DNA of 64,000 bases from Vreelandella zhaodongensis (GTDB lineage Bacteria; Pseudomonadota; Gammaproteobacteria; Pseudomonadales; Halomonadaceae): the NCBI RefSeq assembly GCF_013415115.1, contig NZ_JACCDD010000005.1, positions 1-64,000 of the forward strand, read 5' to 3'. Position numbers and translations under genes: made by a program. Positions 15,869 through 23,912 of the stretch are shown here, in pieces (position 1 is the first letter of the stretch; each line of letters opens with the position of its first letter). Below the pieces are notes generated by a model that saw nothing but the letters and a program-made list of their open reading frames with translations, searched no databases and was not told the DNA's origin.

Positions 15869-16837
15869 ATGCGTGTGTTTTCTAATCCGGTCGGTGCCGG
15901 TTCACTCTGGTTTGATAATTTGGTGACCGCCGACGGCGTTCCTGTGGCTTACGACCCGCAAGCGCGCGCCTTTCTGCCGATGCCACCCTATTGTGCCAAC
16001 CGCGAAGTGATCGGTTGCAACTGGATTGCGCCTAAGCAAGGTGAATTCTGCCGTGCCTGCGCAATGACTGCCCTTGCACCAGATCCTTCTATTGCTGATG
16101 CCATGCCCAACTGGGCACAAACGGAGGCGGCGAAGCGCTGGGTGATCGATAACCTTGGCCGTTGGAACTGGTTTCGCCCAGAAGACCCCGGTACACCGCC
16201 GATATTTCATATGCTGGCGGAAGGAGGAACGCCGGTGCCCATGGGGCATGTGGGTGGCGTAGTGACCATCAGTGTCGCGGAAGCGGATGCAGTGCTGCGC
16301 ACGACCCGCAAAGAGGCATTGGCAGAGCCTTACCGCACAATGATTGGCCATATGCGCCATGAAATCGCCCATATGCTGTGGTGGCGGCTGAGCTTACGGG
16401 ATGACTTTCTTGATGAGTTTCGTGAGATGTTTGGCGATGAGCGGGAGGATTACCCAGCAGCGTTGCAGCACTATTATCACAATGGCCCACCTGCGGATTG
16501 GCGGCAGCGTTTTCTTTCCACCTATGCGTCCTCCCACCCCCATGAAGATTGGGCGGAAACTACCTCGCACCTGCTGCACCTGACCGATATCACCGATAGC
16601 TTTGTGTCGGCGGGTATGACCTCTCCAGCCTTGCCCAACACCTATGGTTGGGATGCTTACGCAGAACCGGATGCTGAGCGCCTGATCCACATTGCGGCAT
16701 CATTAGTCGCCGGTGTTAACCATGTGAACCGCTCGATGGGGCTTTCGGATCTTTATCCGTTTGTGCTTTCCGATCCGGCAATGCGCAAGCTAGCCTTCGT
16801 GCATAATTGGTTGCGGCGCGGTGCTCAAGGGCTTTAA
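15869..16837 (+). CDS. Putative zinc-binding metallopeptidase (DUF2248-type)
   Basis: About 322 residues. An N-terminal zinc-ribbon-like part has four cysteines (PYCANREVIGCNW and EFCRACAM, about residues 42-68), and the HEIAHMLWWRL helix near 164-174 gives the HExxH metal site; HEDWAETTSHLLH further on supplies the likely third ligand (Glu). This is the architecture of a bacterial family annotated as putative zinc-binding metallopeptidases; substrates are not known and I see no signal peptide. Start is uncertain: TTG 15854 or ATG 15869 (MRVFSN), the latter chosen for codon reasons. Confidence 0.88.
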   Translation: MRVFSNPVGAGSLWFDNLVTADGVPVAYDPQARAFLPMPPYCANREVIGCNWIAPKQGEFCRACAMTALAPDPSIADAMPNWAQTEAAKRWVIDNLGRWNWFRPEDPGTPPIFHMLAEGGTPVPMGHVGGVVTISVAEADAVLRTTRKEALAEPYRTMIGHMRHEIAHMLWWRLSLRDDFLDEFREMFGDEREDYPAALQHYYHNGPPADWRQRFLSTYASSHPHEDWAETTSHLLHLTDITDSFVSAGMTSPALPNTYGWDAYAEPDAERLIHIAASLVAGVNHVNRSMGLSDLYPFVLSDPAMRKLAFVHNWLRRGAQGL

Positions 16838-16902
16838 TTCGCATTTGCAACTGGCCCTGGGGAAAGCAGCGCATTTCCCAGGGCTGGCCATTCTTCAACG
16901 CT

Positions 16903-17796
16903 TTAGCTTAGCTCAAGCGCGTCAATCGCTGCTGCCACCCTTTTCCGCGCATCGCCCTGCAGCGTTTGTAATGGCTGGGGCAAACAAGGCTGGCTTACTT
17001 TTCCGGTAAGTTCTGCAATAGTAGCGGCTACTCGCAGGCTGCCGCCGAAGTCCCGGTAGAGTGCCCATAACGGTTCAAGCGCAGCGGAAAGCCCATTGGC
17101 GTGTTGCTCATCTCCCGTTTGGGCGGCACGGGTTAGCGCCAGCGCAGTGTCAGGGTATAGCCCACCAATCACTGAGTACCAAGCATCGCAGCCAGCAAGT
17201 AGCCCCGTGGCAGCGGCTGGGTCGCCGCTAATGCCGATTGTCACGTCGTTGGAAATCAATCCGCGCAGCCGTGCCACGCGCGCCTGTGCGGCGGCTATAT
17301 CATTCTGCACTGGGGGAATTTTAATCGAACGAACCTGGGGCAGTTGGGAGATGCGCCCATGCAGTTCCTCACTAAATTCAAAGTGCGTAGTGCCAGGGTT
17401 GTCATAGACACATAGTGGCACGCTCAGCGAACGACAAACCGTCTCGAAAAGGCTAAATACCTCATCCTCGGTAAGCTTTTGATAGGAAACCGGTGCCAGC
17501 AATACGCCACTTGCCCCAGCTTTCTGGGCATTTTCGGCATTGACCAGCACATCGCGGGTGCGTAGCGCGCCTATGCCCACCACCACTGGCACGTCAGCAG
17601 CATGCTCAACGCAAAGCTTGGCAACACGGGCGCGTTCTTCACCACTCAAATAAGCGTAGCTGCCCGTCGACCCCAGCACGCCAATTGAGTCCACCCGTGC
17701 TTCCACCAGGCGCTCCACCAAACGAGTAAACTCATGCTTATGAATGCCCTGCTCGTTCATGGGAGTTAGTGGAAATGCGCTCAGACCGGTGAACAT
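16903..17796 (-). CDS. Dihydrodipicolinate synthase/N-acetylneuraminate lyase family protein
   Basis: A 297-residue (beta/alpha)8 class I aldolase-type enzyme. GSTGSYAYLSGEER at about 43-56 is the pyruvate-binding loop, VYDNPGTT (about 129-136) holds the catalytic Tyr, and SIKIPP near 158 supplies the Schiff-base Lys. Members make or cleave 2-oxo acids with pyruvate as one partner. Because it sits outside any lysine biosynthesis genes and differs from DapA, it is more likely a catabolic lyase/aldolase; substrate unknown. Confidence 0.88.
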   Translation of the reverse strand: MFTGLSAFPLTPMNEQGIHKHEFTRLVERLVEARVDSIGVLGSTGSYAYLSGEERARVAKLCVEHAADVPVVVGIGALRTRDVLVNAENAQKAGASGVLLAPVSYQKLTEDEVFSLFETVCRSLSVPLCVYDNPGTTHFEFSEELHGRISQLPQVRSIKIPPVQNDIAAAQARVARLRGLISNDVTIGISGDPAAATGLLAGCDAWYSVIGGLYPDTALALTRAAQTGDEQHANGLSAALEPLWALYRDFGGSLRVAATIAELTGKVSQPCLPQPLQTLQGDARKRVAAAIDALELS

Positions 17797-17829
17797 AGTG
17801 AATGATCCTAATGAAATGTCTTCCCAGTT

Positions 17830-18066
17830 TTATAACCCTTCTTGCGCTCTGGCAATAGCGGCAGAAATAGCTGCCTTTGCTTGCGGGCTGTTTTTCCAGC
17901 AGGTTGTGTGCAGCATAGCAGCCACCATTTCTGCTATCTCATCTACTTGGCACTCGGCAAGCTCGCTGAATGAGTCGATACCAACCTCTTCAAAACGCTT
18001 AAGAACGGTGGGGCCTACGCCTTTGACACTCAAAAGTGCATCCCTTTCAGCATCAGTAAAGGCCAC
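17830..18066 (-). CDS. Small helix-hairpin-helix protein
   Basis: A 78-residue protein beginning MAFTDAERDALLSVKGVGPTVLKRFEE, with LLSVKGVGPTVLKRFEEVGI fitting a helix-hairpin-helix element that contacts DNA backbone. The rest is helical and alanine-rich. It starts from GTG at 18066 after AGAGGATG. Related short proteins occur in many gammaproteobacteria without known function. Confidence 0.75.
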   Translation of the reverse strand: MAFTDAERDALLSVKGVGPTVLKRFEEVGIDSFSELAECQVDEIAEMVAAMLHTTCWKNSPQAKAAISAAIARAQEGL

Positions 18067-18117
18067 TTATGTCATCCTCTTTACCTATTTTAAGAAGGGT
18101 AAAACGATATTGGCACT

Positions 18118-18477
18118 TTATGTGCGCACCTCTGACCAAACAGCAAACTCATTGCCACTGGGTTCTAGGAAGTGGAAACGAAAGCCGCCTGGAAATTCGA
18201 AAATAGGCTGAATGACCTCACCACCGTTTTTCTTTACTTTACTGAGCGTTGCGTTTATATCTGCGCTGTAAAACACCAACAATGCACCGCCATTAGCAGT
18301 TCGGTTGCAGGCATCTGAATGATAAAAGCCGCCATCTAACCCTTGGTTAGAAAACGCTGCGTATTCAGGGCCGTAATCGACAAACTCCCAGCCAAACACC
18401 GCCGTGAAAAACGTTTTTGTCGCCGCTAACTCTTTCGCTGCGAACTCTACGTAATTAAGTTTTTCATGCTGGTGCAT
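18118..18477 (-). CDS. VOC family protein
   Basis: A 119-residue vicinal-oxygen-chelate fold protein: NYVEFAAKELAATKTFFTAVFGWEFVDYG at the start and VIQPIFEFPGGFRFHFLEPSGNEFAVWSE at the end are typical of the glyoxalase/bleomycin-resistance-like group. A metal-dependent enzyme or binding protein; substrate not readable. A relic of a second copy's 3' end lies at 18969-19028. Confidence 0.9.
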   Translation of the reverse strand: MHQHEKLNYVEFAAKELAATKTFFTAVFGWEFVDYGPEYAAFSNQGLDGGFYHSDACNRTANGGALLVFYSADINATLSKVKKNGGEVIQPIFEFPGGFRFHFLEPSGNEFAVWSEVRT

Positions 18478-18500
18478 CGGCTTGTTCCTTTAAGCTTAGT

Positions 18501-18965
18501 CTAACGTGACTGCTTAATAACCAGCTCAACCGCTTGCTTGACATAATCGTACATGACTGGACAAGTGCTGGCTCTTGAGCCTGCCACGTTCAGCACGGTA
18601 ATGTGGTGATCGTGCACAAAGTCGGCTAGCAGCATCGCGGCATGAAGCGGGTCTATCAGCTCAATATCAATCAGTTTATAGGGCTTTGATTGCTGAATGC
18701 AGAAGAGTGCGGTGGCTTCTGTTCCCCCTTGAAGATAAGACGCATAGAAGATGGCGGTGCCATCCGCGTTCTGTACATTTTGATGGTTGCGCTGACGGTA
18801 ATCGCCGCTCACTTCTTCGAGAGTGTAGACGCTACTCATCGGCCCGTCTTCGGCCATTCTGCCTACGGGGCAAGTACCGCCGATGGGGAAGTTCAGCGTT
18901 AATGCAGCATCTAGTGCTGCCCTATCAGCGCCTGTTTGACCGCCACTTATAATTTTGGAAAGCAT
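18501..18965 (-). CDS. Putative molybdenum carrier / SLOG-type nucleotide-binding protein
   Basis: A 154-residue protein matching the putative molybdenum carrier family. The N-terminal IISGGQTGADRAALDAAL is a Rossmann-like nucleotide-binding loop, then GGTCPVGRMAEDGP, and LNVAGSRASTCPVMYDYV near the end. The family is related to the SLOG/LOG nucleotide-binding superfamily; direct evidence for molybdenum transport is limited, so the name is historic. It stands between the VOC gene and a relic of another VOC gene. Confidence 0.88.
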   Translation of the reverse strand: MLSKIISGGQTGADRAALDAALTLNFPIGGTCPVGRMAEDGPMSSVYTLEEVSGDYRQRNHQNVQNADGTAIFYASYLQGGTEATALFCIQQSKPYKLIDIELIDPLHAAMLLADFVHDHHITVLNVAGSRASTCPVMYDYVKQAVELVIKQSR

Positions 18966-18968
18966 AGG

Positions 18969-19028
18969 TTAGTCACGTGCCTCTGACCGAGTGGCAAACG
19001 CACTGCCACATGGTGTTAGTAATTGAAA
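18969..19028 (-). pseudogene. Relic of a VOC gene 3' end
   Basis: Read on the minus strand this 60-bp piece encodes FQLLTPCGSAFATRSEARD and a stop, aligned by eye to FHFLEPSGNEFAVWSEVRT and stop at the end of the VOC gene at 18118-18477. The DNA shares CTCTGACC, GGCAAAC/AGCAAAC and ACTGCCAC/ATTGCCAC blocks. No upstream VOC coding sequence remains, so it is a truncated duplicate. Confidence 0.6.
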
Positions 19029-19044
19029 ACAAGCGTTGTGAAAT

Positions 19045-19365
19045 CTACTGCCCGAAGCCTATTCCCAAGCGCAGCGCTTGAAGACCATCGAACTCAACAC
19101 TTACGTCGTCAGAAAACACTGGGTGCCCTTCTACCACCATGTTCACGGCTGCCTGCGAACCGCGATAGGTGACGGTCACTGTCAGCTCGGCAGAGGTGCT
19201 AATAGGCGCGAATACACCATACTCAACGTTATCAACACTTACCGAAGACAGGCCGCGATCATTTAGCTGCTGCTGCACTTCTTGTTTTACAGCGACTCCG
19301 TAATAGATATAGATGCCCACGTAGCCAATTGCCAGTAGTACGATCAGTGAAAAAAGCTTTCCCAT
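19045..19365 (-). CDS. Hypothetical membrane-anchored protein
   Basis: A 106-residue protein with one N-terminal hydrophobic helix (FSLIVLLAIGYVGIYIYYGV) that could be a signal anchor, followed by a beta-rich domain rich in Val and Thr. No family recognised. The start ATG at 19365 is preceded by GGGGGGAATCG. Confidence 0.6.
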   Translation of the reverse strand: MGKLFSLIVLLAIGYVGIYIYYGVAVKQEVQQQLNDRGLSSVSVDNVEYGVFAPISTSAELTVTVTYRGSQAAVNMVVEGHPVFSDDVSVEFDGLQALRLGIGFGQ

Positions 19366-19543
19366 TCGATTCCCCCCAGGGTGACTAAAGCCTTATGGTT
19401 GCCGCCTTCGGCAGGCAACCGTGAGCGGTGATAATGCCTGCGGTAAGGGGTGGCTACAAGCACTCAAAAATGAACATTATTTACAAACTAACATTGCGTA
19501 GTCGTTTTCAATTTATAGTCTAGACGATCAATCGCCGATTACT

Positions 19544-19761
19544 TTAATGTCGGCGTTCATACACCAATTTAGCCAGTTCGAGGTCTTCCAACATATCCAT
19601 CATGGCTGCATAGGTTTCAGCGGGAATGAGATAAGCTGCTGGTTTGGTTTATTGTGGTTCAGTACGGTAATAGGGGAGCTACTGGTCTGGGCAAGCAACG
19701 ACGATGGATTTTTCTTCAGCTCAGAGTTACTTACCGAAAAATCTGCTAATACTCGGTGAAT
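19544..19761 (-). pseudogene. YefM/Phd-type antitoxin remnant
   Basis: In one frame IHRVLADFSVSNSELKKNP, SSLLAQTSSSPITVLNHNKP follows; two bases out of frame it continues AAYLIPAETYAAMMDMLEDLELAKLVYERRH. Together these match the short YefM/Phd antitoxin of type II systems. A 2-nt insertion near the NHNKP codons breaks the frame, no ATG remains at the 5' end, where a MITE abuts within 6 bp, and the usual C-terminal toxin-binding tail is missing. No partner toxin gene is nearby. It is a degraded toxin-antitoxin remnant. Confidence 0.8.
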
Positions 19762-19766
19762 ACTAG

Positions 19767-19937
19767 GGAGCCTCTGGTTAATGTAATGAGCGCAGGCCAG
19801 ACAAGGCAAAAATTAACGAAAAAAGGACCGGGCTCGCGTTCGAGTTTACGGGTTGTAAATGAGCATTTTGATCGGACTCGCGCACGAGGCGATTTTTAAC
19901 GCAGTATGGCCAAGCGTAATAGTTAATCAGAGGTTTC
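19767..19937. mobile_element. MITE copy 1 (171 bp, IS5-type target duplication)
   Basis: Terminal inverted repeats GGAGCCTCTGGTTAAT and GAAACCTCTGATTAAC (rc of the right end) bound the element. CTAG flanks it on both sides (19763-19766 and 19938-19941), a 4-bp duplication of the YTAR type made by IS5-family elements. The interior has no gene. It shares most of its sequence with 54109-54268, for example CAGACAAGGCAAAA and GCGCACGAGGCGATTTT. Confidence 0.85.
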
Positions 19938-19946
19938 CTAGGTTCC

Positions 19947-19984
19947 TATAAGGGCTATGTTAAGTGCTCTATATAGCCCTTATA
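19947..19984. terminator. Perfect 12-bp stem-loop downstream of trpA
   Basis: TATAAGGGCTAT (19947-19958) and ATAGCCCTTATA (19973-19984) form a perfect stem with a 14-nt loop. A T-run (19991-19998) follows in the plus direction only, so it would act best on plus-strand transcription; it could still end trpBA transcripts from the other side. Confidence 0.4.
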
Positions 19985-20004
19985 TTAGTTCTTTTTTTTG
20001 TCTA

Positions 20005-20862
20005 TTAGTATGTAACGGTATCCACCTGAAGCTGTTTGTAGCCCTCCTCTCGGCACACCCTGACACTTTCTGCCAGTTCACTGACTAAGCCATGTACTCG
20101 TTCAACGGCTTCATCTGGCGTGTTGGCATGTTCGATACAGTCAACAAGCGCGGAGCCGACCACCACCGCATCGCTGAAGCGACCAATGGTGGCGGCTTGC
20201 TCGGCAGTGCGAATCCCAAACCCAACGGCAATAGGTAGCTCGGTGTGTTTTCGTAGATCATTCACCGCACTTTCTAAACGCTCCGGTGTGGGTGCGCTGC
20301 CGCCCGTTACGCCCGCGACAGATACGTAGTAGATAAATCCAGAGGCGTTACCCAGCACTTTGGGCAACCGTTTGGCATCAGTCGTCGGCGTTGCTAGGCG
20401 AATAAAATCAATGCCATGCTGGGCCGCCGGCTGGCAGAGCTCTTCATCGTGCTCTGGAGGTAGATCCACCACAATCAGGCCATCTACCCCAACCCTGGCG
20501 GCATCGGTAAGAAAACGCTCAACGCCGTAACAATAAATCGGGTTGTAGTAGCCCATCAGTACGATCGGCGTGGTGCTGTTCTGTTCGCGGAAACTGCGCA
20601 CCATCTCTAGCGTTTTAGCTTGAGTTTGACCGCCTTCCAGGGCACGTAGCGCGGCTTTTTGAATCGCGGGACCATCGGCCATGGGATCACTGAACGGCAT
20701 GCCAAGCTCGATGATATCCACTCCTGCCTCGGGTAGCCCACGCAGCAGACGGCGTGAGGTGTCGGCATCTGGATCCCCAGCGGTAAGGTAGCTGACCAGG
20801 GCTGGGCGATTTTGTTGTTTGAGCGCTGCAAAACAGTGCTCAAGGCGAGAAGGATTATTCAT
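20005..20862 (-). CDS. trpA: Tryptophan synthase alpha subunit
   Basis: About 285 residues (start [11 protein letters not shown]). The alpha subunit cleaves indole-3-glycerol phosphate to indole and glyceraldehyde 3-phosphate and passes indole to TrpB through a tunnel. Conserved parts: [10 protein letters not shown] (about 23-32), [15 protein letters not shown] with catalytic Glu at about 52 and Asp at about 63, and [11 protein letters not shown] near 170. The ATG at 20862 follows AAGGAGCTTTCC; a longer frame to 20886 would overlap trpB. It is cotranscribed with trpB, 20 nt downstream. Confidence 0.97.
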   Translation of the reverse strand: MNNPSRLEHCFAALKQQNRPALVSYLTAGDPDADTSRRLLRGLPEAGVDIIELGMPFSDPMADGPAIQKAALRALEGGQTQAKTLEMVRSFREQNSTTPIVLMGYYNPIYCYGVERFLTDAARVGVDGLIVVDLPPEHDEELCQPAAQHGIDFIRLATPTTDAKRLPKVLGNASGFIYYVSVAGVTGGSAPTPERLESAVNDLRKHTELPIAVGFGIRTAEQAATIGRFSDAVVVGSALVDCIEHANTPDEAVERVHGLVSELAESVRVCREEGYKQLQVDTVTY

Positions 20863-20882
20863 GGAAAGCTCCTTGTGCACGC

Positions 20883-22100
20883 TCATGGGTTTTTAACGCC
20901 AAATTTGTCGCCCAGGTGATGGGCCACGCTCATCATATCTTTATCACCCCGCCCACTTAGGTTGATCACCATTAGGTGATCGCGGGGCAACGTCGGTGCA
21001 CGCTTGGCCACTTCGGCCAGAGCATGGGCTGTTTCAAGGGCGGGAATAATGCCTTCCTGGCGGCAGCAGATCTGGAAAGCTTCGAGTGCTTCGTCGTCGG
21101 TGGCGGAAACGTACTCTACCCGCCCCTGCTCGTGGAGCCATGCGTGTTCTGGGCCGATACCGGGGTAATCCAACCCCGCTGAAATTGAGTGGGCATCAAT
21201 AATCTGGCCATCCTCGTTTTGCAGTAGGTAGGTGCGGTTGCCGTGAAGCACTCCTGGCGTGCCGCCGTTCAAGCTGGCTGCATGCAGGCCGCTTTTAACG
21301 CCTTTGCCGCCCGCTTCAACGCCAATCATCTTCACGTCTGGGTCGTTTAGAAACGGGTAAAATAGCCCTAGAGCATTTGAGCCGCCACCAATGCAGGCCA
21401 CTAATGAATCCGGCAGACGACTCTGCTTTTCGAGCATTTGGCTGCGGGTTTCATGACCAATCACCGCTTGAAAATCGCGCACCATAGCGGGGTACGGGTG
21501 TGGCCCAGCCACGGTACCAATAATGTAGAAGGTGTCATCGACATTGGTTACCCAGTCTCGCAGCGCTTCGTTCATGGCGTCTTTGAGTGTGCCGGTGCCG
21601 GAGGTAACAGGAATCACCTCAGCCCCCAGTAACTTCATGCGGAACACGTTAGGCTGCTGGCGTTCAATGTCGGTCGCGCCCATGTAGATAACACAAGGCA
21701 AGCCAAAACGCGCCGCCACCGTGGCGGTGGCCACGCCGTGCATACCGGCGCCGGTTTCCGCAATGATGCGCTTTTTGCCCATTTGCTTGGCCAGCAGTAC
21801 TTGGCCGATGCAGTTGTTAATTTTGTGCGCGCCGGTGTGGTTTAGCTCTTCGCGCTTGAGATAAATACTCGCCCCGCCGAAGTGTTCGGTCAGCCTTTCA
21901 GCGAAGTAGAGCGGGCTTGGCCTCCCCACATAATCCCCTTGGAAGTAGGCGAGCTGGCGCTGAAATTCGGGGTCATTTTTAGCGGCGGCGTATTCGTCTT
22001 GCAGCTCTAAAATGAGCGGCATGAGCGTTTCAGCGACAAAGCGGCCGCCGAAGCTGCCAAATAGTCCGTTGGCATCGGGCAGGTTCACGAATTGGTTCAT
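20883..22100 (-). CDS. trpB: Tryptophan synthase beta subunit
   Basis: A 405-residue PLP enzyme that joins indole and serine into tryptophan. The PLP lysine is in HTGAHKINN at about residue 93, and the phosphate-binding loop [10 protein letters not shown] near 240. The start at 22100 ([10 protein letters not shown], preceded by AGAGGTC) was chosen over an extension to 22205 because the conserved region begins at [10 protein letters not shown]. Gene order trpI (divergent), trpB, trpA and the short intergenic region follow the pseudomonad plan, where TrpI with indoleglycerol phosphate activates trpBA. Confidence 0.97.
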   Translation of the reverse strand: MNQFVNLPDANGLFGSFGGRFVAETLMPLILELQDEYAAAKNDPEFQRQLAYFQGDYVGRPSPLYFAERLTEHFGGASIYLKREELNHTGAHKINNCIGQVLLAKQMGKKRIIAETGAGMHGVATATVAARFGLPCVIYMGATDIERQQPNVFRMKLLGAEVIPVTSGTGTLKDAMNEALRDWVTNVDDTFYIIGTVAGPHPYPAMVRDFQAVIGHETRSQMLEKQSRLPDSLVACIGGGSNALGLFYPFLNDPDVKMIGVEAGGKGVKSGLHAASLNGGTPGVLHGNRTYLLQNEDGQIIDAHSISAGLDYPGIGPEHAWLHEQGRVEYVSATDDEALEAFQICCRQEGIIPALETAHALAEVAKRAPTLPRDHLMVINLSGRGDKDMMSVAHHLGDKFGVKNP

Positions 22101-22225
22101 CACGACCTCTGAGTGCGGTATAGAATTTTGGAATGCATTGAAGGTAGCGCAGGCAGTCGGGGATAAAAATCGATAAGATGGCTGCAACATGTGAGATATA
22201 GTCAACTGTTAACACAGCACAAACC

Positions 22226-22267
22226 ATGCAGGAAAAGCTATGCAGGAAAAACTATGCAGGAAAAACT
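22226..22267 (+). repeat. Three 14-bp tandem repeats before the trpI start
   Basis: ATGCAGGAAAAGCT, ATGCAGGAAAAACT and ATGCAGGAAAAACT lie head to tail and are followed by ATGCAACAC. Each unit provides an AGGAAAA ribosome binding site and an ATG for the next; because 14 is not a multiple of three, the four ATGs are in shifting frames and only the first and last share the frame of trpI. The stretch lies in the trpB/trpI control region. Confidence 0.9.
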
Positions 22268-23161
22268 ATGCAACACAGCATGCCACCGTTAAGCGCCCTG
22301 CGTGCCTTTGAAGCGACTGCTCGGCTGGGCAGCGTGACCGCTGCAGCAAATGAGCTCAACGTTACCCATGGTGCGGTTAGCCGCCAGTTAAAAAGTCTGG
22401 ATGAACATTTTGGTGTGGCGCTATTTGCCAAAGTGGGGCGTGGGTTGGTGCTGACTCACCACGGTGAGCAGTTGCAAAGCGGCGTGGGCGAGGCGTTCTC
22501 ACGACTGCGTGATAGTTGCGCAGCGCTCAAGCATGAGGTGGAAGAGACGCCCTTTACCCTGGCTTGCCCTGGCAGCCTGCTAGCGCGTTGGTTGATTCCT
22601 CGGCTTGATCGCCTTCACCGTGAGCTACCCGAACTAAAATTGCAGGTGGTGGTGAGTGACACCGAACAGCTCGGTAAGCCTAGTGATGCCAGCGCCACAC
22701 TGGCGTTTACTGAACCGCCCTGGCCTGCTGATATGGCGGTTATACCGCTGATGTCCGAACAGATTTGTGCAGTGGTGAGCCCAGCGCTGGCAGCGCAAAT
22801 CGATTCCGCCAAACCGGCATCGCTGTTTGCTAACAAGCTGTTAGTGACCGCTTCGCGGCCTCAGGCCTGGCCGCAGTGGGCCAATGCTAAAGGGCTGGAG
22901 CAACGTGCATTGGAGGACGCCCTTCAACAAGGTCAAGGCTTTGCCCATCTTTACTATTTGATTGAAGCAGCAGTGGCCGGTTTGGGAGTCGCCATTGCAC
23001 CCAAACTGTTGGTAGAGGATGATTTGAGCAGCGGGAGGCTAATTGCCCCGTGGGGAAGTATCGAAACGCCCGCGCGGCTCTGCCTGTTACTACCTAAACA
23101 CGCCAACGTTCGCCGCAGCGAGCCGCTGGCAGAGTGGTTTAAGCAGGCGCTTAACGAGTGA
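22268..23161 (+). CDS. trpI: LysR-family regulator divergent from trpBA (TrpI-like)
   Basis: About 297 residues from ATG 22268 (MQHSMPPLSALRAFEA). The HTH is ATARLGSVTAAANELNVTHGAVSRQLKSL (about 14-42), of the GcvA/TrpI/AmpR branch. The divergent position next to trpBA, with trpB starting 168 bp away, is diagnostic of TrpI in pseudomonads, where it activates trpBA with indoleglycerol phosphate. The activator role here is inferred from context. A start at 22226 in the same frame is possible, but repeated start/ribosome binding units make 22268 more likely. Confidence 0.85.
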   Translation: MQHSMPPLSALRAFEATARLGSVTAAANELNVTHGAVSRQLKSLDEHFGVALFAKVGRGLVLTHHGEQLQSGVGEAFSRLRDSCAALKHEVEETPFTLACPGSLLARWLIPRLDRLHRELPELKLQVVVSDTEQLGKPSDASATLAFTEPPWPADMAVIPLMSEQICAVVSPALAAQIDSAKPASLFANKLLVTASRPQAWPQWANAKGLEQRALEDALQQGQGFAHLYYLIEAAVAGLGVAIAPKLLVEDDLSSGRLIAPWGSIETPARLCLLLPKHANVRRSEPLAEWFKQALNE

Positions 23162-23307
23162 CCCCCAGCCTTACCGGGAGGCTGCGCCTCTATTCGCGGG
23201 TGTCTCATTTGCTCGTCCCTCGCAAGATTCGTTACGCCACGCTACAGAACCCAAGCCATTGAACTTTAATATATTGTTGCGCGGCGTCAGCGCACTCGCG
23301 GTGGCGG

Positions 23308-23910
23308 CTACATAAATGCTGTCTGTTGAAAACTATCCCTAGCAATTACTGCGGCATGCCATGCTTTGAGCTGTGGGTACGCTTCCTTCCAGTGCACTTC
23401 TGGCAGCCTGAAGGCCAAGTAATCTAGCGCAACAGCGCAGGCAATTTCACCAAGAGTAATCGACGGCGCCAGCTGACTTTCGTGGAGCTCGCTGTCGAGC
23501 TGCTGTGTTATGCGCTGGATAGCCCGCCGACGCCTGCGCCCAAGCTCACTTTGATCAATCTCAGTGCCATAGTGTTTTCTAGCGATAACCGTTGTGAAGG
23601 CGGCGTCCATTAGGTTTTGACCAAGCCCCGCCAAATGCAGCACATCAGCCAAATGGGAGGCTGGCAACATGGGCACGTGAGAGCTGACACTATCAAGGTA
23701 AACAGCCATTAGCATCGACTCGCTAAGTGTCGTGCCATCATTAGTCACTAGCGCAGGAATTCGCCCAGCGGGATTAACTTCTAGCAGCGCTTTGTCATCT
23801 GCCCAGGGGTCGCACCAGCGCAAGGTAACCTCATCCAGCAGATCTTTCTCCAGCAAGATAATCCGCGCTAGGCGCGCATAGGGTGAGGTTGCGTTCAGGA
23901 AAAGCTGCAT
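23308..23910 (-). CDS. Glutathione S-transferase family protein
   Basis: A 200-residue protein with thioredoxin-like N-terminal domain (MQLFLNATSPYARLARIILLEKDLLDEV, glutathione-binding loop NPAGRIPALVTNDGTTLSESM at about 48-68) and helical C-terminal domain. Ser or Tyr near residue 9-11 would be the catalytic residue. It follows the MFS gene with the stop and ribosome binding site overlapping (GGAGG), so they form one operon and may act together in detoxification. Confidence 0.9.
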   Translation of the reverse strand: MQLFLNATSPYARLARIILLEKDLLDEVTLRWCDPWADDKALLEVNPAGRIPALVTNDGTTLSESMLMAVYLDSVSSHVPMLPASHLADVLHLAGLGQNLMDAAFTTVIARKHYGTEIDQSELGRRRRRAIQRITQQLDSELHESQLAPSITLGEIACAVALDYLAFRLPEVHWKEAYPQLKAWHAAVIARDSFQQTAFM

Positions 23911-23912
23911 TA

